NCBI GenBank assembly: GCA_003249015.1
Contig: QBLS01000003.1
Coordinates: 124,001 to 188,000, forward strand
Direction: 5' to 3'
Source: Pseudanabaena sp.
GTDB lineage: Bacteria; Cyanobacteriota; Cyanobacteriia; Pseudanabaenales; Pseudanabaenaceae
DNA length: 64,000 nt
Positions 34,482-45,300 of the stretch are shown one piece after another. Under the pieces are notes generated by a model. That model was not told the DNA's origin, made no database searches, and saw nothing but the letters and a program-made list of their open reading frames with translations. Position 1 is the first letter of the stretch. Each line of letters starts with the position of its first letter. A program made the translations under genes and the position numbers.

Positions 34482-36092
34482 ATGCAAATTGAATCAGACT
34501 TAGCCGAGTTAGGAATGGAGGTCGATCGCCGCCGCAACTTTGCAATCATTTCGCACCCTGACGCGGGTAAAACCACACTCACCGAAAAACTATTACTGTA
34601 TGGGGGAGCGATCCAAGAAGCGGGGGCAGTTAAGGCAAAGCGATCGCAACGGAGCGCTACCTCGGACTGGATGGAAATGGAACAACAGCGGGGAATCTCC
34701 ATTACCTCAACTGTGATGCAGTTTGAATATCAAAAGCATCTACTTAATTTATTAGATACTCCTGGACACCAAGACTTTAGTGAAGATACCTATCGCACCC
34801 TTGCGGCGGCTGACAATGCGGTCATGCTCATCGATGCGGCTAAGGGGTTAGAAACCCAAACCCGTAAGTTATTTGAAGTCTGTCGAATGCGATCGCTGCC
34901 TATTTTTACATTTGTCAATAAGCTTGATCGCCCTAGCATGAGTCCGTTGGAACTAATCGATGAAATTGAGCAAGAACTAGGCTTGACCACCTATGTGGTC
35001 AACTGGCCGATTGGCACAGGCGATCAATTTCAAGGTGTCTACGATCGCCGCCAAAAGATTATCCATCTCTTCGGCAGGACTTCCCACGGCAGCAAAAAAG
35101 CAACCAAAACCGTAGTTGCGATCGATGATCCTGAGATCGAATCACTGATTGCGCCCAATCTCTATGCTCAACTGCTAGAAGATCTGGAATTACTGGATGG
35201 CATCAGTGGCGAATTAGATCTTCAAGCAATTCATCGCGGTAAGGTGACACCCGTATTTTTTGGTAGCGCCATGAATAACTTTGGCGTGGAATTGTTTTTA
35301 GAGGCATTTTTAGAATATGCCCTTAAACCAACGACCCACCATAGCGATCGCGGCGACATATCACCGATCCATCCTGAGTTTTCTGGCTTTGTATTTAAAC
35401 TACAAGCCAATATGGACCCCAAACATCGCGATCGCATCGCTTTTCTGCGCGTCTGTTCAGGCAAATTTGAAAAAGATATGGTCGTCACCCATGCTCGCAC
35501 AGGCAAACAAATGCGCTTGTCCCGTCCTCAAAAGCTATTTGCCCAAGATCGGGAAACTGTGGAAACAGCCTATGCAGGAGATGTCGTGGGTTTAAATAAC
35601 CCTGGCAGTTTTGTGATTGGCGATACAGTCTGCGTTGGTTCTAAGCTGCGTTATCCCAATATTCCATCATTTTCACCAGAGCTATTTGCCTATCTGCGAA
35701 ATACTGATCCCACCAAATACAAGAGCTTCAATAAAGGTGTATCAGAGTTGCAAGAAGAAGGTGCAGTGCAAATTCTCAATTCCACGGACGAGAGCAAGCG
35801 CGATCCAGTTTTAGCAGCGGTCGGACAATTGCAATTTGAAGTTGTGCAATTCCGACTGGCTCAAGAATATGGCGTGGAGACATATTTGGATATGTTGCCT
35901 TACTCAGTGGCAAGGTGGGTAGTCGATGGCTGGGATGCCCTCGAAAAAGTTGGGCGGCTGTTCAACACTTTTATCGTCAGAGATCGCTGGGAACGTCCTG
36001 TTTTGCTTTTCAAAAATCAATGGAATTTGGAACAGGTTAAATCAGACCATCCTGATTTAGCTCTCAGCCCCATCTCGCTTCCGCCATCTTAA
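34482..36092 (+). CDS. prfC: peptide chain release factor 3
   Basis: 536 residues. GTPase motifs: [19 protein letters not shown] (G1), the switch region with [26 protein letters not shown] (G3) and [18 protein letters not shown] (G4). The sequence continues through the RF3-specific domains to [10 protein letters not shown]3 is a GTPase that removes RF1 and RF2 from the ribosome after termination. The ATG at 34482 is preceded by AAGGAAAT. A hairpin follows. It is probably monocistronic. Confidence 0.95.
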   Translation: MQIESDLAELGMEVDRRRNFAIISHPDAGKTTLTEKLLLYGGAIQEAGAVKAKRSQRSATSDWMEMEQQRGISITSTVMQFEYQKHLLNLLDTPGHQDFSEDTYRTLAAADNAVMLIDAAKGLETQTRKLFEVCRMRSLPIFTFVNKLDRPSMSPLELIDEIEQELGLTTYVVNWPIGTGDQFQGVYDRRQKIIHLFGRTSHGSKKATKTVVAIDDPEIESLIAPNLYAQLLEDLELLDGISGELDLQAIHRGKVTPVFFGSAMNNFGVELFLEAFLEYALKPTTHHSDRGDISPIHPEFSGFVFKLQANMDPKHRDRIAFLRVCSGKFEKDMVVTHARTGKQMRLSRPQKLFAQDRETVETAYAGDVVGLNNPGSFVIGDTVCVGSKLRYPNIPSFSPELFAYLRNTDPTKYKSFNKGVSELQEEGAVQILNSTDESKRDPVLAAVGQLQFEVVQFRLAQEYGVETYLDMLPYSVARWVVDGWDALEKVGRLFNTFIVRDRWERPVLLFKNQWNLEQVKSDHPDLALSPISLPPS

Positions 36093-36103
36093 GCACCTAG
36101 GAA

Positions 36104-36134
36104 ACGAGTGGCGGCGCTCTGCGCTGCCACTCGT
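36104..36134. repeat. GC-core palindrome between convergent genes
   Basis: ACGAGTGGCGGCGC (36104-36117) pairs with 36121-36134 with one mismatch. Flank CACCTAGGAA resembles the E1 flank. Confidence 0.65.
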
Positions 36135-36137
36135 CGG

Positions 36138-37088
36138 CTACAAATATATTTTGCGACGCAGGGCAACTAGCAGCTTTTCAAGGTTGGCGGGTAATGGGGC
36201 AGTATTTTCGATTATTTGCTGAGAAACTGGATGGGTAAATGTGAGCCGCCATGCATGGAGAGCTTGTCCTGAGAGATAGGGGGCAGTTTCTTTGTTGGGA
36301 TGTCCATAGAGAGGATCACCTGCGATCGCCCAACCCATATAAGCCGCATGGACACGAATCTGATGGGTACGCCCCGTACCTAGATCAAATTTGACTAGGG
36401 TGTAATTGCCGAGGCGTTCTTGAACTTGCCAATGGGTGACAGCGCGGCGACCAGATTCAATGACTGCCATTTTTTTGCGATCGCTTTTATGACGCGCGAT
36501 CGCGGCTTCAACTGTGCCAGATTCACTTTTGGGAACGCCGCGCACAATTCCTAAGTATTCACGCTTTGCTGTTTTCGCTTGAATCTGGGCTTGCAAATCT
36601 TGATGGGCGCGATCGTTTTTAGCGACTACCATCACACCGCTCGTATCTTTGTCTAAACGATGCACAATTCCTGGCCTTTGAGTTCCATTGATACCTGAAA
36701 GCTCAGTACAGTGGGCTAACAACGCATTTACCAGCGTGCCGTCACTATGCCCAGCCGCAGGATGCACGACTAAGCCCGCAGGTTTATTGATCACGATCAG
36801 ATGTTCATCTTCGTAAAGTACATCTAGGGGAATGTTTTGGGCAACTAGATTGAGAGGGATAGATTCAGGATTAACTATTTCAAGGCGATCGCCCGCTTTG
36901 ATTAGATCTTTTTTGTTGTTACAGGGAATCGCATTGACGGTAACGTGACCTTCTTCAATTAAAGATTGAATTCGCGATCGCGATAGATCACTGAGTTGAC
37001 TCGCTAGAAAGCGATCAATACGCTCAGGTGTTGTGCAATCAGCGGTAACTTCGATGAAATTAGTATTTGTGTTGATTTCTGAATTCAT
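36138..37088 (-). CDS. rluD: RluD-type 23S rRNA pseudouridine synthase
   Basis: 316 residues from the ATG at 37088; a GTG at 37115 would add nine. An S4 RNA-binding domain (about 15-75, RIDRFLASQLSDLSRSRIQSLIEEGHVTVN) precedes the catalytic domain with HRLDKDTSGVMVVAKND (catalytic Asp in RLDKDTSG) and GRTHQIRVHAAYMG. RluD makes pseudouridines in helix 69 of 23S rRNA and is important for ribosome assembly. Family assignment is firm; exact sites are by analogy. Confidence 0.92.
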   Translation of the reverse strand: MNSEINTNTNFIEVTADCTTPERIDRFLASQLSDLSRSRIQSLIEEGHVTVNAIPCNNKKDLIKAGDRLEIVNPESIPLNLVAQNIPLDVLYEDEHLIVINKPAGLVVHPAAGHSDGTLVNALLAHCTELSGINGTQRPGIVHRLDKDTSGVMVVAKNDRAHQDLQAQIQAKTAKREYLGIVRGVPKSESGTVEAAIARHKSDRKKMAVIESGRRAVTHWQVQERLGNYTLVKFDLGTGRTHQIRVHAAYMGWAIAGDPLYGHPNKETAPYLSGQALHAWRLTFTHPVSQQIIENTAPLPANLEKLLVALRRKIYL

Positions 37089-37142
37089 AGGATTTTGATT
37101 GTAAATCAAAATCACAACGCTTTACGCTGACTCGCACTGCTG

Positions 37143-37251
37143 ACAAGCTAGTGACGGCGCGAAGCGCCGTCACTAGCTTGTTAAAAAAAGCCCTTTAAAA
37201 GAGGTGCTTTGCACCTCTTTTAAAGGGCTTTTTGAGCGCAAAGCGCTGTAT
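37143..37251. repeat. two perfect hairpins in the rluD-cobK divergent region (E3 type)
   Basis: The first hairpin has 18-bp arms (37143-37160 and 37164-37181), the second 23-bp arms (37185-37207 and 37211-37233). The block ends with TGAGCGCAAAGCGCTGTATAA, the E3 terminus, and starts after ACGCTTTACGCT. Because both genes point away from it, it is not a gene-end terminator. Confidence 0.75.
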
Positions 37252-37279
37252 AAGTAGTAAGTATTTTGACGCACTAACC

Positions 37280-38032
37280 ATGACAAAAATCCTGATCTTG
37301 GGCGGCACAGGTGACGCGGTAAAGCTCGCCGCCAAACTTGCCGACATCCCCGATCTCGAAATAATTAGCTCCCTCGCGGGACGCACTAAACAGCCGTCAG
37401 CGCTGATGGGACAGGTGCGAATTGGTGGATTTGGTGGCGCTTCGGGGCTAGCTAACTATTTACAAGAGCATTGCATTGATTTGCTTATTGATGCGACCCA
37501 TCCCTGTGCGGGACAAATTACGATCAATGGCGCGATCGCAGCTAGTTCTACAAATACGCCACACCTCATGCTAGTGCGTCCGCAATGGGACAGATTGGCG
37601 GAAGATCACTGGATCGAAGTACCGACGGTAGAGGCGGCAGCGCAAGCAATCCCTGATCGTGTCAAACGGGTATTTATTACTTCAGGTCGTCAGCAACTAG
37701 AGCCATTTTTAAAGCGATCGCCAGAAACTTGGTATTTGATCCGTTCCATTGACCCGCCCGATCTGCAACTGCCCCATAGCCAAGTGTTACTTGATCGAGG
37801 TCCTTTTAGCTTAGAGCAGGAACTTCAGCTATTGCAGGAATATCAAATTGAAGCGATCGTCAGTAAAAATAGTGGCGGTGCTGCAACCTATGCCAAGATC
37901 ATAGCAGCGCGTAAATTAAGGCTTCCTGTGATCATGGTGCAGCGCCCTGTGAGCCCAGAGGGGAACAAAGTTACTAATATCGAAGAGGCGATCGCATGGG
38001 TTGGCAAGTTCCATCTTGGCATAGGTGGCTAA
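37280..38032 (+). CDS. cobK: precorrin-6A reductase
   Basis: 250 residues from the ATG at 37280; the frame upstream runs through the hairpin and is not used. The N-terminal GGTGDAVKLAAKL, the DATHPCAGQITINGAIA block (about 87-103) and the later SKNSGGAATYAKIIAARKLRLPVIMVQRP match CobK/CbiJ. The enzyme reduces precorrin-6A with NADPH in cobalamin (or pseudocobalamin) synthesis, which supplies the cobalamin needed by MetH at the window's right edge. Its end overlaps the ClC gene by 37 bp. Confidence 0.92.
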   Translation: MTKILILGGTGDAVKLAAKLADIPDLEIISSLAGRTKQPSALMGQVRIGGFGGASGLANYLQEHCIDLLIDATHPCAGQITINGAIAASSTNTPHLMLVRPQWDRLAEDHWIEVPTVEAAAQAIPDRVKRVFITSGRQQLEPFLKRSPETWYLIRSIDPPDLQLPHSQVLLDRGPFSLEQELQLLQEYQIEAIVSKNSGGAATYAKIIAARKLRLPVIMVQRPVSPEGNKVTNIEEAIAWVGKFHLGIGG

Positions 38033-40632
38033 AACCAAAAAGGCTAGCCATTTTAGAAGCCTGCTTAATCGGTCTATTGGCAGGTATAGCGGCGGTATTG
38101 CTCAAACAGGGCATTGGCTGGCTAGGGGGATGGCGGATCTATATTTCTAACGATTTGCCCACTTGGCTAGCTCTGCCTGTGATTGGTATGGCGGGCGGAT
38201 TTTTATCGGGATTTTTAGTCGAAAACTTTGCCACGGAAGCTTCGGGTAGTGGCATCCCTCAAGTTAAAGCCGCCTTGAGCTATGTACCGATCGCCCTCAA
38301 TTTACGGGTGGCGATCGTCAAAGTCTCCAGTACGATCTTGGCGCTTGGCTCAGGGCTAGCCCTAGGTCGTCAGGGGCCTACTGTCCAGATTGGCGCGGCG
38401 ATCGCAGGACAGGTCAGCCAATGGATTCCCAATTCCCCTGAATACCAGCGCCAGTTAATTGCCGCAGGAGCCGCCGCAGGGCTTGCCGCAGGATTTAACG
38501 CCCCGATCGCGGGTGTGTTATTTGTGATCGAAGAACTGTTGCATGATGTTTCCAGCTTGACCCTCGGAACTGCCATCCTTGCCTCATTTATTGGCGCTAC
38601 CGTCTCAAGGTTACTCACAGGACAGAGCCTCGCCCAGACCATTCCCCAAGTGCAGTTTTCACTGCAAGAAATTCCTTTTCTACTGATTTTAGGGCTTGCC
38701 GCTGGTTGGTTCGCAGCTCTGTTTAATCACGGTGTACTGGCGGCGATCCAATGGAATCGTAAAACTTTCAAAATCAAGTTGTCTTGGCGAATTGCGATCG
38801 CGGGTGGGCTGTCGGGACTGGCGATCGCGATGCTGCCCATTGACTTTCGCGATAGTACGGGGCTGCAACTGTTTTTGGCGATGGGGCAGTCGGACTGGCA
38901 AGTGACCGCTAGCGCTTTTGCCGTCAGATTTATTCTTGCTTTGATCGCCTGTAGCTCCGAAGCCCCTGGAGGACTGTTTATTCCTAGTTTGATTTTAGGA
39001 GCAGCTTTAGGATCATTAGTTGGCAATTTAGAGCAGTCATTATTGGGAACAGGAACACTCTCAACTTACGCCTTGTCGGGAATGGGAGCCTTTTTTGGGG
39101 CAGTTGCCAAGGTTCCAATTACCGCTTTTGTGATCGTCTTTGAGATCACAATGGACTTTAATATCATTCTTCCATTGATGATTACCAGTGTGGTTGCCTA
39201 TCTCTGCGCCGAGAAATTCGCTCCAGGCTCCCTTTATACCCACTTACTAGAGCTAAAAGGGATTTATCTAAAAACAGAAACTGGGTCGGAAGATATCTGG
39301 AATGGAATGAACGCGGCGGATGTGATGCAACGAGAAGTAGAATTTCTTTCCGATCAGATGACGATCGCCGAAGCCATGCAGACTTTTGGGCGATCGCATC
39401 ATCGCGGATTCCCTGTAATCAGTAATCAGCAGCATCTAGTGGGGATTATCACGCAAACGGATTTGGTCAAGGTGTCTGAGCGTCAACTTTCTAACGAATT
39501 GGCGATCGCCGAAATCATGACTCCTAAGCCAATCACTGTCAGCCCCGAAGAGGGACTTTCTCAAGTTTTATACCTGCTGTCCTATTACAAACTGTCCCGT
39601 TTGCCAGTGATTGATCGCCATAAGTTAGTTGGCATCATTACTCGCAGTGACATCCTGCGGGCGCAAGCTAAGCGATTGCGGGGAGTGAGTTCCCAAACTT
39701 CAAAGCCCTCCTATTTGGTTTATCAACAAAGGGGAACTGCCACGGGTAAAGGCAAATTGCTGTTACCGCTTCACAATCTGCAAACGGCAACCTATTTGAT
39801 TGATATCGCCTTAGCGATCGCCTCTGAACATAATTACGAATTGGAATGCTTGCACATCATCGCGATCGCTTCTCATCTGCCGCCCTCCGAAACCAGCGTG
39901 GACTTGAGCCATAGTTTAGCTCTGTTTAAACAAGCTGCTACAGCCGCCGAACTCAAGCGAGTTCCGTTACATACACAGGTGCGGGTAGCCCATGATACGG
40001 GGCAAGCCATTCTCGAAGTCACAGGCGATCGCAAAACAAATTTATTGATCATCGGTTGGGCTGGCAAACCCTCATCTCCAGAACGCATCTTTGGTAATAC
40101 TGTCGATACAGTGGTCAGACAGGTCGATTGTGATGTGATGTTGGTCAAATTTAGCGATCGCCTCCAAAACGCCAATCCCTTCAATCAAGAATTTCGCAAG
40201 CCGCAAGTCTCTTTCAATCGTTGGCTAATTCCCATTGCGGGTGGCCCCAATGCCGAAGGAGCAATGCAGTTACTGCCATCATTGCTATCTCTGGCGGAAA
40301 ATCCTGAAGCCTGCCTATGTCAAATTTTTGCCCCAGATGCAAATACAGCAAAATCATCAGGAAAATCAGACAAGAATTTAGAAAAGTATGCAGATTATCT
40401 CTTCAAAACTAAGAGATTTTCGGCGGGAGTAATATCTGTTTGTTCTAAGACAATCGCCGATGCAATCGTCGATCTCGCCAATCAGGAACGCAGTGACGTA
40501 ATTTTGCTAGGGGCAACACGCGAAAGTATGTTGCAGCATATTGTTCAGGGCAATATTCCCGACGCGATCGCCCGCAACAGCGACAAAACCATCATTATTT
40601 TTAAAAGAGCCACATCACAAATTTCAAGCTAG
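37996..40632 (+). CDS. ClC anion channel fused to CBS pair and two universal-stress domains
   Basis: 878 residues: ClC membrane domain (about 15-420), a CBS pair (about 435-560: AADVMQREVEFLS, IAEIMTPKPITVSPEEGL) and two Usp-like domains (about 580-715, with NLLIIGWAGKPSSPERIFGNTVDTVVRQ, and about 735-875). The selectivity motif GSGIPQVKAAL is intact, and the internal proton glutamates are present in FVIEELLHD. But the gating glutamate of GREGP is Gln126 (GRQGP), which in other ClC proteins removes gating and coupling. The ATG lies within cobK. A nucleotide-sensing channel is plausible. Confidence 0.9.
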   Translation: MGWQVPSWHRWLKPKRLAILEACLIGLLAGIAAVLLKQGIGWLGGWRIYISNDLPTWLALPVIGMAGGFLSGFLVENFATEASGSGIPQVKAALSYVPIALNLRVAIVKVSSTILALGSGLALGRQGPTVQIGAAIAGQVSQWIPNSPEYQRQLIAAGAAAGLAAGFNAPIAGVLFVIEELLHDVSSLTLGTAILASFIGATVSRLLTGQSLAQTIPQVQFSLQEIPFLLILGLAAGWFAALFNHGVLAAIQWNRKTFKIKLSWRIAIAGGLSGLAIAMLPIDFRDSTGLQLFLAMGQSDWQVTASAFAVRFILALIACSSEAPGGLFIPSLILGAALGSLVGNLEQSLLGTGTLSTYALSGMGAFFGAVAKVPITAFVIVFEITMDFNIILPLMITSVVAYLCAEKFAPGSLYTHLLELKGIYLKTETGSEDIWNGMNAADVMQREVEFLSDQMTIAEAMQTFGRSHHRGFPVISNQQHLVGIITQTDLVKVSERQLSNELAIAEIMTPKPITVSPEEGLSQVLYLLSYYKLSRLPVIDRHKLVGIITRSDILRAQAKRLRGVSSQTSKPSYLVYQQRGTATGKGKLLLPLHNLQTATYLIDIALAIASEHNYELECLHIIAIASHLPPSETSVDLSHSLALFKQAATAAELKRVPLHTQVRVAHDTGQAILEVTGDRKTNLLIIGWAGKPSSPERIFGNTVDTVVRQVDCDVMLVKFSDRLQNANPFNQEFRKPQVSFNRWLIPIAGGPNAEGAMQLLPSLLSLAENPEACLCQIFAPDANTAKSSGKSDKNLEKYADYLFKTKRFSAGVISVCSKTIADAIVDLANQERSDVILLGATRESMLQHIVQGNIPDAIARNSDKTIIIFKRATSQISS

Positions 40633-40660
40633 AAAATGGCAAAGCCATTTCCTAGCTTGA
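40624..40660. repeat. hairpin at the end of the ClC fusion gene
   Basis: TCAAGCTAGAAAATGGC (40624-40640) pairs with 40644-40660 with one mismatch. The left arm contains the last codons and the TAG stop of the ClC gene. Confidence 0.65.
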
Positions 40661-40691
40661 AAAACTATTCTCTATTGCCCAAATCCCCAAG

Positions 40692-40768
40692 AGATCCCCC
40701 TCAATCCCCCTTAAAAAGGGGGAAGAAGAAGATTCTCCCCCCTTTTTAAGGGGGGCTGGGGGGGATCT
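40692..40768. repeat. inverted pair of GATCCCCC-type repeats
   Basis: AGATCCCCCTCAATCCCCC-TTAAAAAGGGGG on the left and an inverted version ending GGGGGGATCT on the right enclose 15 bp. A single copy lies at 8911-8943. The two halves could form a long G/C-rich cruciform upstream of the RND operon. Confidence 0.7.
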
Positions 40769-40928
40769 AAACCTTAAAACGTAGACAGTTGTATGCACAG
40801 AGAAGCGTCACCGCCCTTGACTGAAAAATGAGACCGATAGATCCCACAGAATGAAGACGATATTAAGTTTAAGCATTTAATATCGCTTAGAATATCTTTA
40901 GAAAATTTAACATTTGCCACATACAACT

Positions 40929-42257
40929 ATGAAAGCTATTTGGATGTCTCTGGCGATCGCAAGCCTATCAGTGGCGACAGTAAGTTGTTCTTCTCAAGCT
41001 GACAAGGGCGCATCTCAAGCTCAAACCCAGGGACAAAAGCCAGCTATAGCTGTAGACGTGGCGATCGCAAGTTTAGACAATCTGCAAACCCAAACTGAAT
41101 ACACAGGCACAACCGCTCCCATCCGTGAAGTATCAGTCAAGTCTCGCATCGAAGGTCGGTTATTGGAACTGAATGTGGATGTTGGCGATCGCGTTGAGAG
41201 TGGACAGGCGATCGCCCAACTAGATGATGCAGTTTTATCAGCAACCGTCCTACAAGCTGAAGCAGAAGTTGCCGCCAGAGAAGCCGAAGTATCCCAAGCA
41301 AGTGCTGCGGTCGGCAATGCCCGTGCCCAAGTAGAACGCGCCCGACTGGAATATCAACAGGCTCAAGCCGATGCCAATCGTTTTGCACAATTGGCTAAAG
41401 AGGGAGCTGTGTCACCGCAAACTGCCGAAAATGCAATCACACAGGCTCGTACTGCCGAACAGTCTTTGCGATCGGCGCAGCAACAAGTTAGTTTGCAACA
41501 GCAGACTGTCGGCGCAACATCCCAAAGGGTACTCGCCCAAGAAGCAATTCGACTTAGAGAAATAGAACGTCAGTCCTACACCACGATCGCCTCTCCCATT
41601 AGTGGTGTGGTTCTGGAACGGGTTAGCGAGACAGGAAATCTGCTTTTTGCAGGTAATGATGTGGTTAAACTCGGTGACTTTAGCCAAATTAAAGTAAATG
41701 TGCTGATTTCCGAACTAGATATTGCGAAGGTGCGCTTAAATCAATCGGTTGATGTCAAGTTTGATACCTTCCCAAACCAAAAATTTACAGGTACGGTCAG
41801 GCGCATTTCCCCAGTTGCCGACCCTGTAGCGAGGTTAATTCCTGTGGAGATTGTCGTTCCCAATCGGGACAACAAACTTGGTAGCGGTCAACTGGCGAGG
41901 GTGCAGTTTTCCAGTGGGCAGCAACGCCAAATCGTAGTTGCGGAAACAGCCCTAGAGGTGGCAGGACGACCTTCTGCGCCTTCGGCTAATCTGTCAGCAG
42001 GAACAAAAACTGGAGGAGCTGGCAAAAGCATGGGTGGACAAGGCAAGCCTAAGACGGCAACTGTTTTTGTAATTACAGGCGATCAAGAGTCTCCCAAGGC
42101 TGTAGCCAAGCAGGTCACAATTGGCGATCGCCGCGATGGCAAAGTTGCAATTCTCTCTGGGTTGCAAGAAGGCGATCGCATCGTGGTCAGAAGTGGTGGC
42201 AAGTTGCAGGATGGCGATGCTGTCAAGCTAAGTGTGTTATCGCAGTCTTCTAAGTAA
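40929..42257 (+). CDS. RND efflux periplasmic adaptor, lipoprotein
   Basis: 442 residues from the ATG at 40929 (TTG at 40914 also in frame). The signal peptide ends in a lipobox (SVATVSC, Cys about 20), so it is probably lipid-anchored. Then come the lipoyl half-motifs (EGRLLELNVDVGDRVESGQAIAQLD and TIASPISGVVLERVSETGNLL), a long coiled coil rich in AEVAAREAEVSQA-like repeats, a barrel and a membrane-proximal domain with ATVFVITGD. A Gly-rich insert (SAGTKTGGAGKSMGGQGK) interrupts the barrel. It partners the RND pump 54 bp downstream. Confidence 0.92.
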   Translation: MKAIWMSLAIASLSVATVSCSSQADKGASQAQTQGQKPAIAVDVAIASLDNLQTQTEYTGTTAPIREVSVKSRIEGRLLELNVDVGDRVESGQAIAQLDDAVLSATVLQAEAEVAAREAEVSQASAAVGNARAQVERARLEYQQAQADANRFAQLAKEGAVSPQTAENAITQARTAEQSLRSAQQQVSLQQQTVGATSQRVLAQEAIRLREIERQSYTTIASPISGVVLERVSETGNLLFAGNDVVKLGDFSQIKVNVLISELDIAKVRLNQSVDVKFDTFPNQKFTGTVRRISPVADPVARLIPVEIVVPNRDNKLGSGQLARVQFSSGQQRQIVVAETALEVAGRPSAPSANLSAGTKTGGAGKSMGGQGKPKTATVFVITGDQESPKAVAKQVTIGDRRDGKVAILSGLQEGDRIVVRSGGKLQDGDAVKLSVLSQSSK

Positions 42258-42289
42258 AAGAGCTACAGCGCACATGCGCTATAGCTCTT
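42258..42289. other. hairpin between the RND adaptor and pump genes
   Basis: AAGAGCTACAGCGCA (42258-42272) and 42275-42289 pair with one mismatch, followed by TTATTTGTTTTTT. It includes the adaptor stop region and could attenuate pump expression inside the operon. RBS AGAGGT precedes the pump ATG. Confidence 0.55.
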
Positions 42290-42311
42290 ATTTGTTTTTT
42301 AAGAGGTAATT

Positions 42312-45300
42312 ATGAGTAACCAAAATTCTCCTAGCCCGACAGGATTTAGCATCAGCGCTACTGCGATTCGCCGCCACATTGGCACACTGATGCTGACAAT
42401 CGCTATTTTTGTGATGGGTGCATTTTATGTAAACCGCCTGCAAGTGGACTTGCTACCAGCGATCGTCTATCCCCGTATCGGCGTACAGATTGATGTTCCA
42501 GGTGTATCTCCAGAGGTTGCCATTACCGAAGTCACCAAACCTCTCGAAGAAGCTTTAGCCCTGACGGAAGGTGTTAACCAGCTTTTTTCGCGTACTCGCG
42601 AAGGACAAGTGCGCGTTGATTTGTTTTTTGATGCGGGAAGTGATGTTGATCAGGCTCTAAACGACACAGTTGCTAGTTTTAACCGTGGTCGTAGCCAGCT
42701 ACCCGATGTTGTGGAAAATGAGAGAATTTTTAAATTCGACCCGTCCCAATTTCCGATCTATGAGTTTGCGCTCACATCTTCTTCTTTGTCCTTACCAGAG
42801 CTGCGCCTATTTGCCGATGAAGAATTGGGTCGTGAACTGTCGATCGTACCTGGGGTGGCGGGTGTTGACGTAGTTGGTGGTGTCAGGGAAGAAGTGCAGG
42901 TTAATCTGGATCTGCCGCGCTTGCAATCAGCAGGAGTGAACGTCAATGATGTTTTAGATGCTCTTCGCGATCGCAACGTTGATGTCTCTGGGGGAAGGTT
43001 ACGCGATGGTACGGTTGAGCCACTGACTCGGGCGATTGGCAAGTTTAATAATGCTCAAGAGCTAGAAAATTTATCCTTTGTCGTTAATACACCCTCAAGC
43101 GCAACCCAGCCTAGACAGGTATATCTGCGAGACTTTGCGGAAATTATTGATGGTACTGAAGAACAGCGGGTTTTTACTAATTTAAATGGTCAGCCCGCAG
43201 TTCGTTTGCTAGTAACCAAGCAGCCCGACGCTAACACGATTGAAGTAATTGATCGTGTCAAAGAAAAGATTACCAACCTTCAAGAAAGTGGCTTAATTCC
43301 CAGTGATGCTGCTCTAACAGCCACCCTTGACGAGTCGAGATTAATTAGAGCTTCAGTTTCTAACGTAGTTTGGTCAGGGATTATTGGTTCTGGCTTAGCA
43401 GCGATCGCTGTGTTTTTATTTCTAGGATCATTACGCCAGACCCTAATTATTACCCTTGCCATTCCCTTAGCGACTCTTGCCGCAGTCATCTGTATGGGTA
43501 TTTTTGGCTTCTCTTTAAACCTGTTCAGTTTAGGGGGGCTAGCTCTCGGTGTCGGTATTGTTGTGGATAATTCGATTGTGATGTTAGAGAACATTACGAT
43601 TGGCATTGACAAGATCCGCAAGCGCAATGGTGGTGAGGCAAGCTTTGACGATATTATCGATCAGTCACAGGCTAGCAGTGCTGAAATTGAATCAGCTTTA
43701 ATTGCTTCCACTAGCACTAATCTCGTCGTAATTTTTCCATTCCTATTATTAGGCGGATTTCTATCACTGCTATTTAATCAATTAATTCTTACCATTAGTT
43801 TTGCGGTACTTGCCTCAATTGTGATTGCGGTAACTGTTGTACCGATGATGGCTTCGCGACTGTTGGCAATCAATTGGTCAAGTCGTTTGAATGAATCTTG
43901 GTTTATGGTCGCATTTGAGCGTCGTTTTACAGCGGCGACACTAGGCTATGCAGGATTTTTAGCAAGAATAGTGCAGTATCGCCTCTTGGTTATCATCGCA
44001 CTATTCACCATCCTTGGCGGTGGTGGCTTCCTGATGGCGAGACAGCTTCCCCAAGAAATCATTCCCCAAGTAAGAACAGGTGATGTCAGCATCAATGCTC
44101 AATTCCCCGCAGGTACAACCCTAGCTGAAAACCGCAGGGTGATGGAGCTAGTTGATGAAATCCTAATTAAGCAACCTGAGACCGATTACTCATTCGTAAC
44201 TATTGGCGGAGGCTCTTTTGGTAATAACGTTACTGCTAACCCATTGCGTAGTGGCAGTACAGTTACGCTCAAGCCAAATGCTGACCTGACTGGCTTTGTC
44301 AGTCGCGTTAACCGAGAAATTGCCAAACTAAATCTAGCAGGAATAAGGATTCGCGTTAATCCTGGACAAGTGCGCGGGATTATTGTTAATAATTCCCCTG
44401 TACCAAGAACTGATATTGACGTAGTTTTGCAAGGCAGTAATCCAGATGTACTGACACAGGCGGGTATTGAAGTTCTCAGTGCCTTAGATAAGTCAGTCAA
44501 AGGCGCAACCTTTCGTCCTGATACTGATGCCCGTCAACCTGAAGTCCAAATTACTCCTGATTGGGAACGTTTACAAGCGCTGGGACTATCGACTCAAGAC
44601 GTTGGGGAAACGTTGCAAACTGCAATTACAGGTTCAGTTCCGACACAACTGCAACGGGGCGATCGCCTTGTCGATGTGCGCGTACAGCTTGATCCTGAGT
44701 TACGCAAAAATTCTTCACAATTGCAGCAAGTGCCGCTATTTGTCAGCAATAATCGCCCAGTCCGCCTCGCTGATGTGGCAAATTTGAGTGAAGGTCGCGC
44801 CCCAGGTGAAATTCAACGGATTAACCAACGTCAGGTTTACTTAATTCTCGGTAGCGTGGAACGCGGCGCAAGTCTCAGCGATGCACTTAAGCAAACTGAA
44901 CAGGCGATCGCGGCAGTTGATCTGCCCGATGGTGTCACCGTATTACCGAGCTCGGCGAAGCAAGCCAACGACAACCTGTCTGGAGCCTTTGGCATATTGG
45001 GTTTATTAGCCTCATTCCTCGTGTTTGTGGTGATGGCTGTGCAGTACAACTCACTGCTCGATCCCCTTGTGATCATGCTAACGATTCCTCTTGCACTGGC
45101 TGGCGGTATTGTCGGTTTATATGTGACTAACAGCTCGATCAATGTAATGGTAGTCATCGGTGTGATTCTGCTGATCGGGATTGTCGTTAACAATGCGATC
45201 GTGCTAGTGGAGCTAGCTAATCAGATCAGAGATGAGCAAAAGTGTAGCCGTATGCAAGCCATGCTACAGGCTGCTCCAACCAGACTTCGCCCCATTCTGA

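Noticed and set aside
37232-37279. Upstream extension of cobK
   Set aside because: The 16 extra codons are translated palindrome/E3-end sequence; the ATG at 37280 gives the normal CobK N-terminus.
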